Origin: Gnomoniopsis sp. IMI 355080
Lineage: Eukaryota; Ascomycota; Sordariomycetes; Diaporthales; Gnomoniaceae
Direction of reading: 5' to 3'
DNA length: 26,293 nucleotides
NCBI GenBank assembly: GCA_027946555.1
Contig: JAPEVC010000345.1
Span: 1-26,293, forward strand
Shown piece by piece: positions 19,856 through 26,293 of the stretch (the stretch's first letter is position 1; every line of letters begins with the position of its first letter). A program made the position numbers and the translations under genes. Below the pieces are notes generated by a model. It was not told where the DNA came from and made no database searches. It saw only the letters and a program-made list of their open reading frames with translations.

Positions 19856-22381
19856 GCGCTGGGAGCCTTGGAGTACCCAGGCGCTGCTAGGTACCTAGTA
19901 GGTGAGGAACCTCAGTGCCTGTCTGGCTCAGGTTGGCACTGACCACGTAATGCGCAGTGTGTGGTTGCCCAAATTGAACGATTGGGCATCCATCTTTCAA
20001 GCGTTGGGGTTGGCCACGGCACGCCACCAGCACACGGGTGGAGAGAGATGGCTAGGTATCCAAGACCTGACTAGGGCATAATACCGTTTGCAGACAGTAC
20101 GGGCCGAGCCTTACCAAGTATTCTTTGTGAGTATTTGTAATGGCTCTGTACTGAGGGACGGTGCATAATACGACCTAAAATTCGTCGTCTACACTGTCCA
20201 AAGCGTTATGGAACCTGCCCAATCTTGGTACATCTCTTGGTGCAACAAAGGTATCCGTCCTTGTTCCGGGCGGCTCCGCTTTGCACCCACCGTCTCTTGT
20301 AACCCCTTCTTCAGCGGCCCACCTGAGCTGAAGAGTCGAGACTGTCAAAATATGATACATGTCGTGAAAGGGTAGGCACAACCTCAGCGACAACACACAG
20401 GTGATGAATAGTCAATTGGAAAGCCAACAATTGTCCAGATGCGACTCGTAACCTTGTCCAGGCATCGTCCAGGTACCGTCAAGAAAGTGCTTCGACATCG
20501 CAGTTGAGCCAAGTTTAGCGACGCCTATCACGTACGGAGTACTCAGTAGTATGCAACAAAGCCATACTTTACGTCCTGCTGACTGTCACGAGATCATCAA
20601 CTATCGGATCCCATCGAGTGTCACGCGGCCAATCTGAGTGCAACTTGACCAACATATTGTCCACTGGAGTCTCGGAGCAGGCAACGCTGCATTCGGCCTG
20701 CCCACCGCCCGGACGGCGACGACGGCGACAACGCCGCTCCTTCACGCCAACGCTCGACTGCCAGAACGAAGAACGCCTTGTTCCAACACAGTAAGCCGCA
20801 GACACATCCGACACAGAGACTGGACCATTTCCCCAGACGGAGAGACGTATCACAGACAATCAAAGAGGCTTCATCCGAACTAGGTAACTAGGGCCACCAC
20901 TAGGGACTAAGTACCACCCACACCTCGCCAGATCAGCGCTTAGCTAGAGGGCCTCGCCACTTCTAGGCCTTTGGATCGGCACAGTAGTCGCCTGTCACTC
21001 GACAGCAAACCCCCGGGCCGCTGCATCCCACATAACATAGTGCTGCTCACCTCCCGGGGGTCGCGTCTGTCTGGCGCTTGACCATCATAGCACTACTGCT
21101 TTCTCCTTGCTGCATGTTTCTATTCCTGTGTGTTGAGGGGTAGTGGTCGACATATTGCTTTCTTCAAAGGCGGCTGTACTGCACGCAAGTGATCAAAGTT
21201 GCTTTCGCAAACACATGCGAGCCCAGTACGCAGTACCCGGTCCTGCCGGTATGTCGCTGGTTTCAGACGGCAGATTGGCATCGGCATAAACGTCACGCCA
21301 CTGTTCCCTATTCTGCAAGCAAAAGCCTGACAATCAGTGGAGTTGCTTGTTTGCCATGAGTTGCAAAATAGCAAGCCGCCAGCTCTTCTGATCTTGCTGT
21401 CAGTTTTTGCAAATGCCTATGACGTTGAGCACTTCAGACACTCGGCCAATCGAAGAAACCTTCCAATAAAGCTAAAGATAGTCTGGGAAGCCCGGAAGCC
21501 TATATGTTCAGGCGATGGTCTGTGCTAGTTTGTCTGAGCACACTTTGACCACCGTTCGTATACTTTGCGTGCTCGGGTGGCTCGCATGGTTCGCAAACTC
21601 CCCGAGCTATCGGAGTGATACCCCTACCTCTGTACCTTTGGTGCTGTCAGCCTTTTTGGATGTACCATGTACATAGTACCCAGGGGACAACGACCCCGGC
21701 AGACAATTGACTTCGTGCCGAGCCTCGTGCTCCAGGTTCCTCGGTGATTCAAGACTCAGCGATGCAGATTCACTCTTGTTTTTAAGGCATTATAACATCA
21801 GACACATGTCATCATCGCTTCGGGGGCGTCTACTAAAGGTATTATGACCACGGAGTCGTGCAATCATGGCATCGGCAGACTCACGTGTGGTCATGACTAC
21901 CTACCTAGGTTGGTACCGACGGGTCAGCAAACCCCTGCGTCATCTTCGTTGACGCCCAATGTCAAAGGGATCTTCCCTACACCTCCTGCACAAATCATAA
22001 GAAATGCTTCATGCAGACGGGCACCCTCTCGCACAAAGCCGAGATATAATTTCAAGCATATACTCATGTTCTCGCACAGCGGCTGCCAACATGCTCATTC
22101 CAAGCGCTCATGCGAACCCCCCCCCATCCCCACCACAATTGCTATGTATATCCGGCCTGGGTCTCGGGTGCGTGGCAATCCTTTCATTACTACCGATGTA
22201 TATCAAGACAGCGAAACGAGACAGTCACATCCGAATCCGAGACACGATATGCCAGGCGAAGTGGGAAAGGGGGATTGAGGGGAGGGGGCATTGATGGCGC
22301 TGGCTGCCAAGAGCTCGGTTCCAATTGCCCATCCACGCCTGTAAGAACAACGCCTGGGCTTACTAAGACGAGGCAATGAGA
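19856..22381. other. Intergenic, no gene seen
   Basis: About 2.5 kb without a supported gene. The largest ATG-started frame (21844-22278, 144 codons, plus strand) has no recognisable domain and overlaps two other open frames equally unconvincing. An inverted repeat ACCCCCGGG...CCCGGGGGT lies at 21009-21061 (9-bp arms, 35-nt spacer). Short GGTACCTAGG-type motifs occur at 19887-19903 and 21898-21917. Confidence 0.5.
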
Positions 22382-22446
22382 AACTAGGTACCCTACCTAG
22401 ATACTATAGGAACTAGTTACCTATTTACCTAGTTAGGTAGGTAGGG
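22382..22446. repeat. Dense cluster of CCTAGGTA-type motifs
   Basis: Within 65 bp the sequence is built almost entirely from TAGGTA, TACCTA and CTAG words in both orientations. Five looser occurrences of the same word family are found at 7516-7531, 8968-9007, 19887-19903, 21898-21917 and 23084-23097, all outside coding exons. Similar motifs are scattered in many mould genomes; function is unknown. Confidence 0.5.
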
Positions 22447-22670
22447 ACTCAATTTCGTGCACTGATACCAGCGAAACCTTGAATCCTGTTCCTGTTTTGC
22501 GAATATGGCTCAGGAGGGAGCGCGGACTTAGCACATATACTCACTCAGTCTCATGCGAGGCTGTTTCAGAAGTAAACGTGCTTACTTGACAGGCGACTGT
22601 ACCCGTTGCCGAGCCAAGGGACAATACCAAGGTACGACCTGTTGACAACCTTGTTGACATTGAAGGTAAA

Positions 22671-22716
22671 TCTGAATCTGTGACTGCTTTCCAGATTCAG
22701 AATCCCGAAAGGGATT
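22671..22716. repeat. Two adjacent small hairpins
   Basis: TCTGAATCTG (22671-22680) is perfectly complementary to CAGATTCAGA (22692-22701), with an 11-nt loop. Next to it AATCCC-GAAA-GGGATT (22701-22716) forms a 6-bp stem on a GAAA tetraloop. The two share base 22701, so they compete at one position. No known RNA family is recognised. Confidence 0.4.
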
Positions 22717-24262
22717 GACAGAGGTAATAGGTACTCCCTCTCAAGTCGAAGAGTATATGTCCATGGGACAGATGAAATTTCCAAAGGAGTATCTAGGGAG
22801 CTCCTTGCAGTGATAGTGACGAGTGCTCGGATTTCTACGACCTCAGACCTGGCATCCTGCACCGAAGTCAATGAGAAAGACGACTTTCAACAGATACGCA
22901 GATCGAAGTTGTCCCAAGAACATGCTTACGCACGAAGCCGTCCATGTCAGCCTCAAGTCTGACACGGACATTTCAACGGGTCAGTAGTACGTCTTTCACT
23001 TGATTGGAGAGAAGGACATTTACTCGCAGGGGACTTACTGGCAGGTGCTCTTATGTCGTATGTGACAAATGCTCGGTGCAAATAGGTACCTAGGTAAAGA
23101 CAAGTGAATTCGGTAATCTGATCTCTGCTGTGGTTACTCTCAAAGCAGAGATCAATCCACCAGGTGTCATGAGAGACCCAGATCCACGATTTTGCACCAA
23201 GATATCCCAAACGATATGCTTACCGCAGTTTGGCGAGGTCACGAAACATCCACTTGGTATCACTGACTCTGCCTCGTGAACATTGACAAAGGATAACAAA
23301 GCCCAGGAACTACTTAATTGATGTCCACATTTCTGATATCTAAATTAGCTTCTAGACTAAATGCAGTCATAAGCATGAGCGTCTGTGTTGTCAGGAACGT
23401 ACCCTCCCGAGGTCGATCGTCGTTCATGTATTTCCGGATGTCATTCTAGATTACATCAAAGGGTCCTCACATCGTGGACCTCGTTGCAGGGACTGATGGC
23501 TTTGAAGAAACCCAGGCTGTAATCCAATGAGACGCTCCTAGTATTAATTTGGGTTCCTTCACCGTCAAGCTAATAGTAGCTATGTAGGTCAGACGCCGGT
23601 AAGCGAGAGGTCGAGAACGCGAGGTTATGGTTGCCGGCTTAGAGCAAATCCTGCAATTGTTGCGGAGGGTTCAACATACGGTACTCTTGATATCTACTTA
23701 TCCTTTCCAGGAAATTGTTCCTCATGTTAGCTGGGTGGATGTGCCACAGCCTTCTGTGTCGGGATTATATAAGCCCTTGATGCACGCGCAAGAAAGTCAC
23801 AGTAGCAGGTATGGAGCATATGTTAGGTGGCCGACACGCAATTGACTTCCAAGGAATTCACCTGGGCACTATCTAGTGACGTGCTGCCTTGAAAGCTGCT
23901 GCTTTTCGAAAGCATAGGCATTGGCGCCGAACGTGGTCCACTCACAGTCTTAGCTAGGCTCACTTTCCCAAAGCTTGCAGACGCTGTATACCTATATAAG
24001 CCCTGATTGGTGGTACTGCGCATTCACCTGAATTGAGTGTTGACTTCTTTCTCGGGATATAGGGTCAAGGAGCAATGGAAGGTCTTTCGAGCGGACCGTA
24101 TTTTGTTTGGTTCTCTGATCATGGATGAAGCACTTCGTGCTAACAGATATAGTTGAACAAGACCAGTCCCAAACTTGTTGGTGTGAGGCACAATAATTTG
24201 GATCATACCAATCCTCTGATTCTCTTCTTCTAGCGAACGTATTGATGGCAAAGAAAAAAATG
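22717..24262. other. Intergenic, no convincing gene
   Basis: A perfect 11-bp hairpin with a 14-nt loop lies at 23119-23154. A minus-strand open frame at 22871-22566 lacks an ATG start; it has a weakly protein-like composition but no motif I can name. Nothing else is supported. Confidence 0.45.
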
Positions 24263-24268
24263 TTTATT
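24263..24268 (-). terminator. Candidate AATAAA poly(A) signal for the NmrA-like gene
   Basis: Plus-strand TTTATT reads AATAAA on the gene strand, 128 nt after the stop codon, in an A/T-rich context. This is a usual fungal 3' UTR distance. Confidence 0.4.
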
Positions 24269-24395
24269 CAAGATTATGCGGTACATATGTAAGCCCGGTG
24301 TCTCAGCTGGTGCCGGTGCCCCGGCCCTCCGTGAGGACGGTACCAGAGCACATGCGCAAGGTCCGGTCGACGCCCGTCTGGGTGATGGTCAACAC

Positions 24396-25540
24396 TTATA
24401 GCACCTTGTCACCAAGCTCCTTCAGCGCGTCCTTGAAGCCCATCAGCTTATCCTGGACGCCCAGCTGCGCGAGACTGATGTTGTTCTCGGGGTCGAGCTG
24501 GTCCCATTTCGGGTATTGCTCACTCCAGCGGAGCTGAGCCGCAAACTCAGCGCCGAAGATGCTAAACTGGTGCGTGATGGCCTCATCGGAGATTTCGGCA
24601 TAAATAGCTGGCTTGCCGGTGACCTCCTCAAAAGTCTTGACGACATCTGTCATTGGCAGATAGTCGGTGATGCACACCGCATGCTTGCCGAAAGCCTTCT
24701 CTTTGGCGTTGAGCAAGCCCTCCACCACAATGCCGAAGTTGTAGTCAAGGTTTCCCGCAATGGGGAGCAGAGCGTCCGGTTTGCTTGGTTGGGCCCAGAT
24801 GTAACCAGCGTAAGGCTAATGGCGCGCCAGTATCAGCAAGCTGTCATCGACTCGTGAAGACTCTGGTTCGAAAGAATACTTACAATCGGCCAGAACTTGC
24901 CCATCGGAAGAGCCACTAGGTTGCTGGTGTACCACCCAGGCCAGATCTGAGACATCTTGCCGTACAACTCTGGCTTGTTCTCCTTTATCCAGGCCACTGC
25001 CTTCTGTTTGTAATCGAAGTGCGGCACCTTGAGCTTACCTCCGGAGACCTTGTCGGCCGGGGGCAAGGTGCTGACGATGAAATGCTCCAACGAAGGGGTC
25101 CTTCCGGCTGCGTTGGCAATTTTGATCAATTGCTCGGTCTCCTCCTCGCCAGCGCCATCGCGGCCCAGAGTTGGGACGGAAGGCCAGTAAGCGGTAGTGG
25201 CAAAGACCGCAGTCACACCCTAGCAAGGTTATCTTTTAGTACTCGTTTCCAGTACTGCAAAGCTCGATTGGGTGAATATGCTACACACCTCAAAAGCCTT
25301 CACAAGGCTGGCTTCGTCGTTGACATCCGCCGAGACAACCTCGACGCCCTGGGAGTCGTCAGTGAGAGTAAAAATTTAGTCTGAGGGAATGCGGCATACC
25401 TTGGACGTAAGGGCCTTAGCTGAGTCGTTGTTGGCGTTACGTGTGAGAACACGAATCTTCCATGTCCCGTTCTTCAACAGCTGGTTGACGACGGAGCCGC
25501 CTTGGGCTCCAGTTCCTCCAATGACTGCGATGGTAGGCAT
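24396..25540 (-). CDS. NmrA-like NAD(P)-binding protein
   Basis: Four exons (25540-25400, 25348-25289, 25219-24884, 24815-24396) give 318 residues. The introns (51, 69 and 68 bp) are all phase 0, with GT-AG ends. The start has A at -3 and begins a Rossmann fold at once: VIGGTGAQGGSVV carries the GxxGxxG dinucleotide loop at 8-14, and VLTRN ends the second strand, as in NADP-preferring members. The rest matches the NmrA/HSCARG and isoflavone-reductase-like family in length and layout (ADVNDEASLVKAF, GVTAVFATTAYW, YIWAQPSKPDALLPI). The family has both redox-sensing regulators and reductases. I see no Tyr-x3-Lys catalytic pair that would settle which, so function is open. Reading remains open and strongly GC3-biased for 30 codons after the TAA, so the C-terminus may have been shortened. 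Confidence 0.9.
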
Positions 25541-26293
25541 GTTTGTGTATAGCGAAGTGGGATGATGTCGAACTAGGACACTGCAATGTTTTGGCTAATA
25601 CTTGGATGGGCTTGAGGATTGGGATGCTTATGAGCTACTTGAATGGAACGAGACATTTTGAAGTCGTACTCCGTCGCAATTTTATATGTTGAAGTTTCGC
25701 ACACAACTGTTGCTCAGGCTGAGGTTGTCTCTGCCAAAATCGTTGTCAATTATTAAGACTGATTAATGCTGTCCTGCTAGGGGGCAGCCAGGCGGCCAGT
25801 GCGCATCCAATCGGTTATCAATTTACCTTTGGAGAGTCCTCGTGCGTGTTGACAAGACTAAAGATGGTTGAGTCTGTATCCACTAAATTCGCAGTCACAT
25901 TAATCAGACTGAATAATGATACCTTGAAAGCTGTCTACGCTTTCAAAGTTGATTTGCAAGACCTCAAAGTCCAGGCCCCACAGAATTCAAGTACTATGGT
26001 TGGTCAAGGACTTCGTAATTGCAGATCTATGGCCCACTGTCGATTTAACTCCGATGGCAATGATTCAACGGCTCCGCTTCAGTGTACCCTCACCTACTAT
26101 GTACATAGCTTCGTTACTGAGGTGACAAATTTCCAAAAGTAGTAGTATAAAGCAACGGATGTTAGGAGCGTTGCTGAACTACCTATGGTACAAAGTGCTC
26201 GTCAAGTCTGGAACTTGGAATACTTGGGATCCAATGTCTCTACCCGCACCATCTCTATCGGACCTGTCACTAATAGTACCGGGGGGGAGGGGG
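25541..26293. other. Right-edge intergenic sequence
   Basis: The first part should hold the promoter of the NmrA-like gene (minus strand). A 98-codon open frame at 25846-26142 starts at TTG and has no recognisable motif. The window ends in a G-rich run (26281-26293). No gene is supported. Confidence 0.5.

Noticed and set aside
20534..20545. Palindromic word GTACGGAGTAC (partial echo near 25663)
   Set aside because: This short word recurs in many mould genomes; two loose occurrences here do not define a site or element.
21844..22278. ATG-started open frame of 144 codons, plus strand
   Set aside because: No recognisable motif, rich in Pro/Ser/Arg/His, and overlapped by other open frames of similar quality. 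One of these (22004-22294) has a membrane-like segment. No intron-joined continuation was found.
25846..26142. Open frame of 98 codons near the right edge
   Set aside because: Starts at TTG, shows no motif, and lies in A/T-balanced intergenic sequence.
26278..26293. G-rich run at the window end as a telomere or quadruplex
   Set aside because: It is not a TTAGGG-type repeat and is too short to judge at an edge; it may be a homopolymer or assembly effect.
1..26293. CRISPR array, rRNA genes, or a biosynthetic or defence gene cluster
   Set aside because: No regularly spaced direct repeats, no 5S or large rRNA signature, and no core biosynthetic enzymes. The genes are unrelated household or signalling functions in a eukaryotic setting.

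Overview
The window looks like nuclear DNA of a filamentous ascomycete (Pezizomycotina). The genes carry short introns of 51-137 bp with CTGAC/CTAAC-type branch points. A retroelement at the left edge has the TpA-rich, CpA-poor signature of repeat-induced point mutation (RIP). The protein set (GYP2-type TBC GAP, short-form PKA catalytic subunit, INP54-type phosphatase, HRR25-type CK1, NmrA-like reductase) is typical of moulds. Species cannot be read from the sequence; Sordariomycetes is my guess. Gene density is low: five protein genes in 26 kb.

Layout: 1-3413 is the pol region and probable 3' LTR of a dead Ty1/copia element (+). 3644-7129 (-) is a GRAM-TBC-EF-hand Rab GAP. A 2.7 kb divergent intergenic region follows, holding a tRNA-like SINE candidate, a perfect CRE site and an 850 bp stretch free of ATG. 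9818-11136 (+) is a PKA catalytic subunit with four exons. 13660-15745 (-) is a tail-anchored inositol-polyphosphate 5-phosphatase with three exons. 17571-18719 (-) is casein kinase I with three or four exons, and a 136-nt hairpin lies downstream of it. 18720-24395 is a gene-poor 5.7 kb region with motif clusters and small hairpins. 24396-25540 (-) is a four-exon NmrA-like NAD(P)-binding protein. No gene is supported from 25541 to the end.

The genes do not form a recognisable biosynthetic or defence cluster. Four of the five act in conserved signalling or membrane traffic: Rab GTPase control, cAMP signalling, phosphoinositide turnover at an internal membrane, and CK1. I found no clearly new multi-gene system. 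The observations most worth a second look are structural: the abrupt end of RIP damage before the LTR, the ATG-free leader of the PKA gene, the tRNA-like repeat, the hairpin below CK1, and the coding-like extension beyond the NmrA-like stop codon.
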